From: Brugia malayi
Taxonomy: Eukaryota; Nematoda; Chromadorea; Rhabditida; Onchocercidae
NCBI RefSeq assembly: GCF_000002995.4
Contig: NW_025062475.1
Span: 6,452,187-6,516,186 of the forward strand
Length of the DNA: 64,000 bases
Direction of reading: 5' to 3'
The translations under genes and the position numbers were made by a program. Below are positions 29,706-41,721 of the stretch, piece by piece; within the stretch, counting starts at the first letter, position 1, and each line of letters begins with the position of its first letter. The notes under the pieces are model-generated. The model did no database searches. It saw only the letters and a program-made list of their open reading frames with translations, and had not been told where the DNA came from.

Positions 29706-32700
29706 GTATAATTTATTCACTTTGTTCATTTCTTGCCTGTCATTGTTTAAGCAAGATATTGTACAATACCATGTAATAACAATAAAGCTATTGCGACCTT
29801 GTAGAAACAACAAAAACATATACTACTAAATGAACTTCCCCAACAGCACCACTTATGAGGATTGTTTTGTGATACCTCAATAATTACATACCAGTGTTAA
29901 ATGTTTACATTACATTAGATTCTGTTGGCTAGTTGTCACTTTTTAAATTATTTCGACCAAGACTTCTCAAGAGATTCAATCTTCTCACCTTTACTATCAA
30001 TTCTATTTTCAAGCCTTCAAATAATTACAGCATAAACTCTACACTTCTCTCTTCAAACGCTTTTAACTTCTATGAATTTAATAATAAAAATTGGAAAACA
30101 AGGAGCTATTGTTATTCCTTTTAATTATTTTACTTTATCAACTATCTCAACATACTATTACGATTAGAAAAGTGTAAATATTAAAATTTTGCTAAGCTTT
30201 TCTTTGGATTTTTTATTGTTACTTCAACTCGCTACCAAATAATATTCTTGAACTGTTCAGTTGTTACTTACGATCGAATTGTTAGAATTCAAAAAGTCGT
30301 TGCAGATTGTTATGCAATCAGGGATATAGGGAAGAAATGAAAGTTTACTAACACTCCCGAAAAATTTTGTAGATGAACTGATCAGTCTCGTTTATACTTC
30401 AGAAAAAAAAAATTGTTCAAATGCGCAATTTCGGTCCATTTGGATTCAACTGAATAATGATAAACCGCTTGAGTAACCGTAAAAAGTTCAGCGTATATCA
30501 AGAGATGAAAACAAACAACTGGAGAGTACATCATTTCCTAATCGGTATAAATCAAGAGGTTCGCTATGACCAATACAGATTACTACCTCTGTTTCCGATT
30601 TTTCAATACATCTAGAGTATGTGCAGCAATGAGAAAGGCAGAGGAATAAAAAATTATGTATATATTTTACAGAAGTAACCGTCATTCTTTTGATTGAGTC
30701 TTGCACATACATCCATCCGAAGTTAAGGGCTTTAAACTTTCTTCTCAGATGTTAGGAGAGTATGTACATATGGAGTGCATTATTTCCTAGTACCTCCTAG
30801 TAAAGGAATGGTCGAAATCAGCAAATATGCATAAGTTCGGCATTTAAAACATAAACGGTCAGCAAAATCATTTAAATAATCTGCAAAAGTGAATAATGAA
30901 ATCAGTGAATCAAAAAATTCACTAAACAGTAGATCGAGATAATTTAACGATATTTTAAGGTCATACCGCTTTAAAGCTCCCTTATTGTCGAGAGAGAATG
31001 CGTAGTAATTGTCGAATAACTTTCAGACTTATTCTACTTGAAGAAATCGAAAAGTTATATATTTGCACGGCTAATGTTTTCATTTTAACTTGTATGAAAT
31101 TATGAAAAAGAGAAAGCGAAATAATTGAGAAAAATCCAATAAGGAATTTATGTATTACGCAAAAGACAATGTTTTTTTTTTTTTCAAAGATGAGTCATGT
31201 TGTCGACAAGGACTATTTAAAGATCGGAAATTTTGATATTTTATGATATAAAAGAACAAAAATATTTTGCATGATTGGATAAATCATTTTCACTTTAAAA
31301 ACCAACTCTGGAAAGTTTAGAATAAGCATGCTGTTCATCGATTTTCTCTGCTTTCATTTTCTGTGCTTACTACCTCCTCGACAATAGAAGGGTTCTATTT
31401 TTTGTTTTAATTTTGTTTAGAATGTAATGCTTGCAAATGTAATTAATTTCGATTTAACACTACGTTGTTAGCGTGTTAATAATAGCAGTTACACAATGTC
31501 ATAATTTGACAAAATCTTTTAAATTTAAAATATGGGAGGAAATTTCACTAATATGAACATATATATTGACTCTAAAATGATCCCATGTTCGAGAAATAAA
31601 ACTAAGACTAATAGTGATAGCACAATTTCAGTAGCATCAGATTTCACATTTAGATATGGAAAATAATGCAAGCGTAATGACACTTATGAACGAAGAATGC
31701 TCCATCAACAAGTTAGAATATTTTAGTAGCCGATTTCGCCGTATTGAATAACCTTAACAATGCAACAAAAAGAACTGAAAGTAAAGTGGAATCATAGCAA
31801 AATTAGGTAGCTCGCAACTACATTGAGAATTGTTGTATTTATGATGAATTAGTGAAAGATTTGTATTCGTATGAATTTACATTTCAAAGAATTCTTTTTA
31901 AAAACTCTTCTCGCTTCTTTCTTTCAGTCATTGAGTCATTTCGGGTTTAAAAATAAAATGAATGAAGTGAAATAGAGGGAAGTCAAGGAAATTTAATAGT
32001 GAGAAACTTTGTAGATGAGAAAACGATTCGGTGTTGCTGAATTCATTGGTTGAGCTCTATTCGGCTTCAAAACATAATCAGATGAGTTCTTGTGTTTCGA
32101 TATCATTGGTAAAAAAATTTTCGTCTAGGACTGCGATTGAAAAACTTAGTTTACTTTTATTCTCACAGCTCTAAAGTATTTGTAGGATGAAGGAAGATAA
32201 CAAGTCTCTAAATATCGTAAATCTCTTTGATAATCGAAATCCATTTTATCTATTCCTACTGATGCAGTTTCAGATGACAGATTCAACAATTCTGCATCAA
32301 TTAAAAAACCAGTGGTGCATCACAGTGTAGCAAGTTATTTTCAGCTAGTGAAATGTCAATCATGCAAAGTTCTTATATCGAAGTTTCTTAAATAACCACA
32401 ATTAATAATATGTTGAGCGCCTTGTTAAATCAAACTTCACCATTCGCCAGAAATAGCTTTTATCATCAAAACTGAAATACATAAGATTGATAGCACGAAA
32501 GAAAAAATTAACAGTCTTGATAATAATCTTGGTAAAAAATTACTCGAGAGAACTTATAAAATTGCAACTATTTCGTTTCAAATAAATGCTTTTCCCACAA
32601 ATTTTCATAATTATTTTCAGGTGCAAAGTGAGACTTGGCACTAATCCTTCGTCAGAGGAAAGAAAATAAGAACTATTAAAGCAACTTGCAAAGAACCAAG

Positions 32701-32810
32701 GATTTAACCAATTATTATTACTTGCAACTATAAGTCTGAGGTTGTCCAAATGCTAGAAATAGACGAAGAGGAAATGATAGAAACAACAACAGTAATAATA
32801 TGAGCATAGC

Positions 32811-32849
32811 GACAACAATAACAACAACAACAACAACAACAGCAACAGA
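32811..32849. repeat. (AAC)n microsatellite
   Basis: ACAACAATAACAACAAC and more uninterrupted AAC units, breaking into AGCAACAG at the right. Simple sequence in non-coding DNA. Confidence 0.9.
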
Positions 32850-33085
32850 ACAGTAACGACAACGCTAATACAGCATTAATAGAAAATTGAGTTTTATAAG
32901 TTTTTGTGTTTTCCGTTCATTTGATTTACTATCTCTTCTCGGCAAATGATTGTATTGGATAGAATAATGCGAGTCAAATTTTAACTCAATTCCTCGTTTA
33001 AAAAAACAATTTAATGAAATGGTCAATCAGAACAGTTATTTGAAACAATAAAGAGAACAACAACATTAACAGTGATTATATTTTT

Positions 33086-33313
33086 ATGATAACACTCAAC
33101 TGGCATATAATAACGTCAAATCCATTATCGATGACTTGTTTTCAATCAGTCATGTTAATTTCACATCATGGTACTATTTCGACTATCTTTCCTATTAACA
33201 TCGAATTTTGGGAAATCGTAGTGAGAGCCCGAGAAAAAACGAAAACGTGGTGTGAAGACATTAAAGATGATGCATTTAATGTCGATGAATTTCTTTTGAG
33301 AAGCATATTTTAA
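33086..33313 (+). other. 75-codon open frame, doubtful
   Basis: An ATG-started frame whose second half has convincing residue mixture (EFWEIVVRAREKTKTWCEDI, then DDAFNVDEFLLRSIF and a stop). No family is recognised. It could be a last exon or a small gene. Confidence 0.2.
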
Positions 33314-33869
33314 AAGGAAATATTGGTAATAAAATAACATTAATAATCGCGCACGTAAAATTTTTTTTTTTTCCACCAAATTGAAATTATTGTAATTATA
33401 AGTAAACCAGCATAACTTCACACTACTTTTTGTATCAAAAGGTGTGTAAAAAATCAAGAAACTTCTCTTTTTTTTTCAAATATTTTTGGAATATCAGACA
33501 CAATTCGATATTATTTTCAAAGACAGCAAAATATAAGGCTTTTAAATTTGGGTATTAATTCATCTATCGTGGGTAAGTAATTCTCTATCTTTCACTCATC
33601 TTATTTCGTATAATGTAGAAATATGAACAGAATTATGATTGAATTAGGCATTCCATTTCTCAAAAAAAATTTTCAACTTCCTATCTGTTCATTGTCTGTA
33701 TAGAAATGATGCGCTTATCTCGATGAATCTTTCTGCAACAAAATTTCATGATCAGCTATTCAGTTAAATGTATCGGATAGCAATACAAGTGGCGTCACAA
33801 GTTTTTATTTAAATATATTAAAACATATGCACTCTTGAGAAAATTTAATAGTTCGGTTGGATGAGGATA

Positions 33870-33900
33870 GAACTCAGCATTCCAGGTGGATGCTGAGTTC
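33870..33900. repeat. perfect 11-bp inverted repeat
   Basis: GAACTCAGCAT (33870-33880) and ATGCTGAGTTC (33890-33900) are exact reverse complements around a 9-base spacer, TCCAGGTGG. The arms are richer in G+C than the surroundings. It could be an RNA hairpin or a palindromic protein site. Confidence 0.85.
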
Positions 33901-34157
33901 GAGAAAAGTTTAGCAAAGTTTTTTGATGGGTTGCTTGGTTAGTGTGGACTACGGATAAAAAGAAAGGAACACTTTCTAAGATGAGCACAGATGCTATCAT
34001 TTATTTTCTCCTCTCCTTTCTTTCCCTCCTTTCACTATCAGTTCACTGATACACTCATACTCATCGTATTTATAAGAATACTTATTGTATTTTATTTAGT
34101 TTAGTCTTCTGATTTGAGATATGAAATAGATTTAGGAGTTGTAAACAAATTGCGATA

Positions 34158-36837
34158 ATGCTTTCTGGAACGAGCGCGATAAAACTTCAGGTGAGTCCGA
34201 GTAATGAGAAAATTTCTAAAACAATTGAAATGGATCAAGCATATCGATAGGTAGATGAAGATCAGAGAAGTACTGAATTTTATTTAAATTCGAAAATAAG
34301 GCTAAGCAAAAGGATTAGGATATAATTAAGCTGTTAAAAAGCTCTAGATTAGACGATGGAAAAGCGAGAGGAAAATTATTGAGGTCATGACGATTCAAAT
34401 ATTATTGAGAGAAAAGAAGGGTCAAAACGGGTCAAAACGCATTCATACGATGTATGAGTTTATGCGGGTAAAAATTTAATACCAGTTGACAAGGTTTTCA
34501 CATTGCTGTTATTGCATTACGAAGTCCTTTTCGCTTTTCTTTTCTCAGTTTATGCAAACCTTTTTGAACAGAGGAAGGTGTCATCGTCATCGACCTCCAA
34601 AGCGGATAGATGGTAACGGACAGTTCAGTAAGTCGCGGAGGAGGAGGGACAGGAAGAAAACGAACACTCTTTTGCAGGAGAAACGTCAAGTATTCAACCT
34701 CGAAAACATTTTATACACCTCTTCCTATCGTGTCCTCTGATTTTTCGCATCCATTTTCGCGATTTTTATCTTTTTTACCCATTTCAGATGAACATAGCAA
34801 AAACATAGTATGGAATTGAGAGAAGACACCAATTTCAGAGTCTATCCTTTGTTCGTTCATTCCTTTTTTTTTTTTTTAATTCACTAAAATCTTTTTTTTT
34901 AAAAAAGTTCTTTTTTTATGAATATATACAAATTAGCCATTTTTTTTAATTGAAAACAGGCTACTAACTTTTAGTGCAATACTTCGAATTCCCTTAAATG
35001 GGCATAAATTTGTTAGCTATATATTAAAACGTCTGCCCCAGGCAGTTATCCTTGATTCCTTCTTATTTCCAATAAATAGATGAGAATTTCAATTTTAGCT
35101 AATTTCATGTCTTTTGATCACTGACAGACACATAAATGGTTTAAAGATATAAATAAGCATTCCAAAAAAAAAAAAAAAAAAAACAAAAATCTAATCTTTT
35201 CTTTACTACGGCAGATATTTTCATTTAATTATTTCAATTTCAACTTTCTCATGAAAATCTTAATTTCGTGTAACAACTCAACTATTTGTGCAACATTTAA
35301 TAATCAAATAGTTAATACAATGACTTACGATAACTCATTTTTATTTTATCGCTCCGCCACTGCCTAAGAGAATTGAGATGAGATAGAATGGAAGATGGGG
35401 AAGATGAGATTTCTCGACACTTATTTTTTTTCAAATTAAATTGAAAGCAGTATTTCTCCCTATTTGTTGACAATAATAATTATTGAAATCTACAAGTATT
35501 CATTCTACTCATTCATATTTTTAATTCATGAACAGAATTCCCAAAAATCTTTTCACATCCATTCACACAAGAATGTTCGTTTCTTGAAGTTATGCTATGA
35601 AATTATGTTTGCACCTAATTTCAGCTATCCCTAATCTCATTAAGCACAACTGCTAACTATTATTATTGTGATTTGTAAAGTATTGTGTGAAAATTGCATC
35701 AAGTTTAAAAAAAGAGGTTTCTGGTAGGCAATATTGAGCACAAACTCTATTATCAGTGCTGCAATACCAGATCGTTAGCCACCATCTTTGTCTAATTTCA
35801 AAAACTCTACAAACATATTACAGTTCCTATGACATTTTACATATCTGTTTTTACACTTTGACCACCTTTATGTCCAACTTCCATCATACTCACTTTTTCT
35901 ATCAATCATATTGTTGACATATTGTTATGTCAAGAGTGAATTTTGTGGATTGTGGAGTGTTGGTGAATCGAGGAATAATGAAATTATAAAAGTTCTTAAA
36001 TTTTGGATTTTGTTTTCTCCTTAACTCATCTTACTAGTTTCTATTCACAAAACTACAAATTCTGCACCTCATTTTATTGTTGTTTGTTTAAGCACTATCA
36101 TTATTTATTGATAATTATTCACTTTAAGGAAGTTTTTGTATTTTATATAGAAGACATTGATACACGTCAAATGGGTGGACAAGAAATGGAAGGGCAGGCA
36201 AACAGACATTGTGGAGAGGATCAGTGTTATAGCAGCAATGTTACTACCTTTTTTCTTCCTCTTTTCTTCCCGAAAACTATTCATTATTCTCTCTGTTGGG
36301 TGCTAAAACTTCGATTTCACTCAATTTTCATCAATCTTCCACTTTCTTATTTTTTGGTTTCAAAAAAAACTCTTACGGATAGACAGTAAGACTGATTGAA
36401 TTTCCAAATCACCTCTTTGAAAACTTCTCTTTTACTTTAAACTGAATTGAGTGTGAACAAGCATTAAAACTCTAAGTAATTTGTGCTTTTACTTACTACG
36501 GCTATGTTATCGTCTTGACCTTTAGGCTATTCCCAATACAAGTTACTTACTCGTCTTTTGTTGGCACACCTGTGACAATAATCACGTTAACATTACTTCT
36601 TCATATATAACTTGGAACTCTGACGCTTTAAACTGCCTTCAACAAATCAGACTGTATAGCTAGCTAATGCGAAATTAGCTTTCGAAAGCTAACCGATGCA
36701 GCAGTTAGTGTGCGTGTAGCTTTCAGTCGGTATGAGTGAGTGTGTTTGCGGGTGGTATAGATGTGACTCAGTGCTGGAACAGCTATTGTAGAAAAGCCGG
36801 CAGAACCCATCAGGCATTATCATCGAATCAGCTGTGA
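34158..36837 (+). CDS. hypothetical four-exon small gene (speculative)
   Basis: Four segments join with canonical sites and agreeing phases. 34158-34190 (MLSGTSAIKLQ, then GTGAGT). 34549-34627 (after TTTTCTCAG; FMQTFLNRGRCHRHRPPKRI and on; then GTAAGT). 36151-36239 (after TTTTATATAG; DIDTRQMGGQEMEGQANRHC and on; then GTTACT). 36772-36837 (after GTGACTCAG; CWNSYCRKAGRTHQALSSNQ, then stop). They total 267 nt, 88 aa with five Cys and a basic PPKR site. No signal peptide or family is recognised. Segments were chosen because they fit, so chance agreement is possible; the first two, with consensus donors, are the best part. They could also be remote 5' exons of another gene. Confidence 0.2.
36674..36691. 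repeat. 18-bp perfect palindrome
   Basis: TTAGCTTTCGAAAGCTAA reads identically on both strands. Palindromes of this length can be dimeric protein sites; no matching factor is proposed. Confidence 0.85.
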
Positions 36838-37597
36838 CGCAAAGGTATTCAGTCTCTTTTTAGTCAAAACACTTCTCCACTTTTTTTCATATTGTAATAG
36901 TTGAACTCTCAACTATTGAAGTGTCAATAACTTTGTCACATTACCACTTTGCCACGCAGCATCAAAGGATTCTGTAAGGCAATTCAGATTGAAAAGCATC
37001 TGAAAAAGAATCGTCATAACGAGGGACAAGGTCATCAATGTGAACCCTTTGCTAAAAACAGAACGAATCGGCGCAAAGTGATTTGTACAGCCACGACATT
37101 GTAATACATATTAAGATTAATGTAGGAAAGAAAAATGAGTAAAAGAATTAGTTTTATCATTCATTTTATAAGATGAAGAAGTTACAATAGCAGGTTATAT
37201 TCTTCGCATTTATACTTATCGGTAATAATATCAGACAACAAGTGATCTTATGTGATTAAATTTATAAATAAATGCTTTTTAAGAAACTATATTTGTACAC
37301 TGCTGAATTAAAAATGTCATATCATACTGGTTCGTATTATACTTGCAGAGAAGATTTTTAGCATCCAGAGAGAAGGTGGTGATGATGATGACTTGTGTAC
37401 CTTGCATGCCTTACACATGCATTCTAAGCTGATGTTTGCTCACTGGACTTCCAAAGTTCCATGTGTATGCTTTATGGCTCCGAGAAATGAATTATAGGGG
37501 AAGTACTCAATCAGTGTGTGTCTCTCGCAATAAAAGCCAAGTTAATCATCTTAATTCAACTGTACAAACATCAATATCAATACCTATCCCAATATAT

Positions 37598-37626
37598 TGT
37601 GTATGTGTGTGTGTGTGTGTATGTGC
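37598..37626. repeat. (GT)n microsatellite
   Basis: GTGTATGTGTGTGTGTGTGT followed by ATGTGC. A similar tract lies at 39491. Confidence 0.9.
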
Positions 37627-39490
37627 ATTGTGTTATAGTATTAGTAATAAAAAATATATAATATTTCATGATGACAGCTTGTGATGTGATAGAATCGCTT
37701 TATAGTAAAGAAAGAAAGACGAAAATGTATTGCAAAATAGGAGAGTTAGAAGCAACTTTTTACCCACGCAAGTAATAATGATTTCATGATTTTTGTGTTT
37801 TGGTTATAACTTTTTTTAAAAAGCGAATCACTAAAAATCAAACTTTTTGCTTATTGTGAAATTACAAAGAGCTCTCTCTTCTCCGCTTTCCATTGTAAAA
37901 GTTAAATAACGGTTTTACCTTTTCACTTGCCAGCAACATTTATAGAAAAGAGAAGACCAAAATCTCGGAGGAACAAAAAATAAAACATTTTTCCATCTCT
38001 CTTTCAGTCAGTCAAAAATGGAAGATGGGTCGCTTTGTTTAATTTTTCCTCCTTACACAACAAGCTATACGACATTTTGATTACAGTTTTAGATTACGAA
38101 TAAAATTTTAATGACTTAAGCAACTTTAACGAACGAATGATACACTAATTTATTACAAATTTTACTCATCACAATTCAGTATCTGTGAAATATTCTTTCT
38201 GTTCAGTAGCAATCGATAAAAATAGAGATTACCTTGGTGATAACTAATGTTACTTGTTGTTGTTTATACTTTTTCGATTTGTTTTCAAGCAAGCAGCTTA
38301 TTGATTGTAAAATGCATCAGACATTTTACTTCAAGCAAAAAATATAATTTTTATCAGCACACGAATCATTTTTATCGAATAGATGTGAATCTGTTTTGAT
38401 TTTTGCAATTTTTGTACCAAGGTTTTCTGAACTCTTTTCCCATTTTTTTAAGGTTAAGAATTTTTTAACCGTATTCACTTGAAACACTGTATTTTCTTTT
38501 TTACGTCCAATTTTTCTTAAACCATTTTAAAATATCCCATAGTTACAGACTTAATTGAGCATATGAGACTGATATTTCTATTTTAATGCATTATATACTA
38601 TGAGAAAGTAATTTATGTAATTTAGAAAGTAATTCTTGAACATCCAATATATATTTCTATCTAGAAATAAATTTGTCAGCATGAGTGAATTGCGATTTAA
38701 AACAAAGTAATGCGCTTTTAACGCTTATATCTGATCAAAATTTTTCGATTTTCCCATTACTTTATAAAAATTAGTTGTATTTTTGCCAAATCACCTGTCA
38801 GTATAACTGATTTCTCGACACGCATAATTATCGTAAAGGATGTAAGAAAGATTATTACTTTTGATTGAAGTCAATTTAAAAAGGAAAGTAGCTTTCTTTG
38901 AGTCTTTGACTTTGTTAACTGATGCTAATTTGTTACAAAATTAAATTCTGCTTATTCTCATAATTCAGAATCAAATTGTAAATATAATGATACCATTTTA
39001 CGGTAGTCATTTTTCTATTATAAAATAGATCACAAAAATGCTAAAATTATAAATGAATTAATAGCATAATTTCACACATCACTCATTGTAATCGTTAATG
39101 ATTAGTTCAAGAACTGCAGAATTATGCAAGATATAGTTTTTAACTAAAGCTATCGCTATGGATATAACTCAAAGTAAGTACTACAATAATGGAGCGATAA
39201 TTACATGGTGGTATTTTCCTAAATATTATACATTCGGAGATGGAAGCTGCTAAATTGAACTTGTCCATTTTTCTCGATTTCTAATTCCTTAATAGCCACA
39301 TACAATTTGTTAAAATTGTAAAATTCCAAAGAATAATTCTCGGTATAAATTATATCTCAAACACTTTTCACCGCCCCAACGTGCATAGCAGCTCAAAATT
39401 TTATTATCGAAAGTAAACAAAAGTACCCAAAGCGCACACAGATGACACTCGCAATCAAGAGTATACAACGGCATATTAAATTCCGCAAGG

Positions 39491-39527
39491 GTGTCTATGC
39501 GTGTGTGTATGTGTATGTGTGTGTGTT
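39491..39527. repeat. (GT)n microsatellite with TAT breaks
   Basis: GTGTCTATGCGTGTGTGTAT then GTGTATGTGTGTGTGTTG; an imperfect GT tract. Confidence 0.88.
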
Positions 39528-41598
39528 GCTTGAGTTGAAAACTGATAAAAGATGCGAAAGAATGATGGCGAGTTGATAACTAATGATAACAGATAGTGTA
39601 GCTTTGTTCGAGATGGTGTTGGAATCACGATTACGGTTGTTACCATTTATTGTACCTACGACGATACCGTTAATAACGATATGATGCTGCTAACGACAGG
39701 AAAGCGATGCCATTAGACTATTGTTAGCATAGTGCAATAATACCAGTATCGTTATTACAACTTTTACTATACTGTTAATTCAGCCAGTGCTATTTTTTGA
39801 ATTATGCATACTGTTCAACAGCAGTGTAGAATATTCTCCAATTTCTGTAGCCTTCGTTTTGATCGACTTCCAGTACAACAATTCAAATTTACCATGGATT
39901 TGCTAGTTTGAGTAATATCGGTAATTTCGGAAATATCCTGCATTTTTCTCTAAAAAATATTTTTCTTACATTTTCTAATTTGTGCCTATTATTAGTGACC
40001 TTATTGAAAGTTTTTTAGAACTGGTTTGGTTTGGGAAGGTTGTATTCCCACATCCAAACTAAATTTCTAATGGTAGAAATGACAAGTGGTCGTAAAAATG
40101 TGAAAATTAAACAGTTTTCTATTCTAATTAAACATCGTTACATATGTAACTCCTTTGATAAAGGAAATAATAGGAGCGGAAGTGTGATGCGTTGAGACAT
40201 GTTAAAAAAGATTAAGTGGTGATTTTAGCAATAAGTAAGCTTCAGAGTGAAACTAGAGTAAGATAGATTGAACTAAAAAGATAGATTCAAGTCGATGTAA
40301 GGAAAAGTGGAGGGTTATTTAGAAATGTAAAATTTGATTGGTGAAAAACGAAAAGTTTGATTTGAAAAGTCCAATGCACCACCAATTTCTTTGATGGTGC
40401 ATAGAACCGGGCTATGTACATAAGTTTCCTTTTCGCTCTTGACATAGTTATTTGGCCTAGATCTACAACGCCTTAGACTCCTATAAGCATTAGGCCTGGG
40501 CCGTTTTTCCTAAAAAAAGAGGAAAGCATCACCTAAAGAAGAAGCAAAGAAGTGTAGAGCCAAGTACTTTACCCATTTTACTTTTGTGCAATCAATATAG
40601 CCATTGCAATTGTTGGCACAACCCATACACTCTGACACAGACAGGAAGAACAGACGCATGCATACATGAGTAAACAGACTATGACTCAACTCGACCAGAC
40701 CAATTCTACCAACCAAAAAATGCCTTAACTCTTCCTACTTATGGCCACTTCTTCCTTTCCTTCAGATTCTTCTTCTCCTTTTTCTTTTCTTGGATTCCTC
40801 TCTTTAACACTGTATATCAATGAATTCATCCTTTCTAATACCATAAAAATGACACCATTAACTGTCTTAATTAGTATCCTAACTGCGTCTCTTTCCTATT
40901 TACTGCCATTAGCTTCAACTGTCCACCTTTCCTATTCCATACAAACATTGTCACCCTTACTATTCTGAAAAATCTTATGAACTGAAATTGTTACATCATA
41001 TCATGGCATTTCTCGTTAAATCTTTAACACTCCTCGACTTCTCCTTTCTTTACTTTTCAAAATTCAGGCAATGTCAATAATTTAAAATTGTTTGCTTGTT
41101 TACAATACACATTACTTCATTTCATGGATTTAAACTTGTAATTTTTTAAATCTTTCCACTGTACTTAGTTCTTTCACAGACATTAGGAAGAAGTAAAATG
41201 TGCACCATTACGTGGAGTATAGAGTTATACGGTATTAAAAGGAGTGTTAGAATGGGAGAAAGGTGTGAGTGCATGTGTTTGTGAAGGCATTAAGTAAGTA
41301 ATTTGTGTTGAAAGCATTTTTAATTTAGAAAGGTAAGAAGAAGCCCTTTCGGTCCTAATCAAAGCGCAGTCATCACTCTGCGCTTTATTTTAAACCAATG
41401 CAACCCTCAGTTACTCTTCACGACAACTAAACGATGCATTTGCCTCATCCCTTATTTTCTTCTATCCTCATATTCCTCCCAAGCTCTTCCCATCGAATAT
41501 ATTATTTCTGCGCTCTTAAACAAATCAGTCAAAGTCGCCACCGATTAGCCTTTATCCTAAACATTTCCTATATATATATGCATATATATTTGCTTAAG

Positions 41599-41721
41599 CT
41601 GAAAGTTACAAATTTCTGCAATGATAAGTGGGTTGAATGTCAACCGGGAGCACCAGCTTCACCTAATGACTACCTAGCGAATTCTTTCCTTGCATGGATC
41701 ATTTCTGTGACTTACAGTTGA
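41599..41721 (+). other. exon-like segment, doubtful
   Basis: After TTGCTTAAG one frame reads LKVTNFCNDKWVECQPGAPA and runs on to a TGA at 41719-41721. It is richer in G+C than its surroundings. No donor or partner exon is evident and no family is recognised. Confidence 0.15.

Larger units (their letters stand above)
28414..34157. other. first part of a 31-kb gene-poor stretch
   Basis: AT-rich DNA without a recognisable gene. Listed separately within it are an open frame at 29067, exon-like segments at 29537 and 33086, an AAC repeat at 32811 and a hairpin at 33870. The rest shows no coding signal. Confidence 0.5.
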
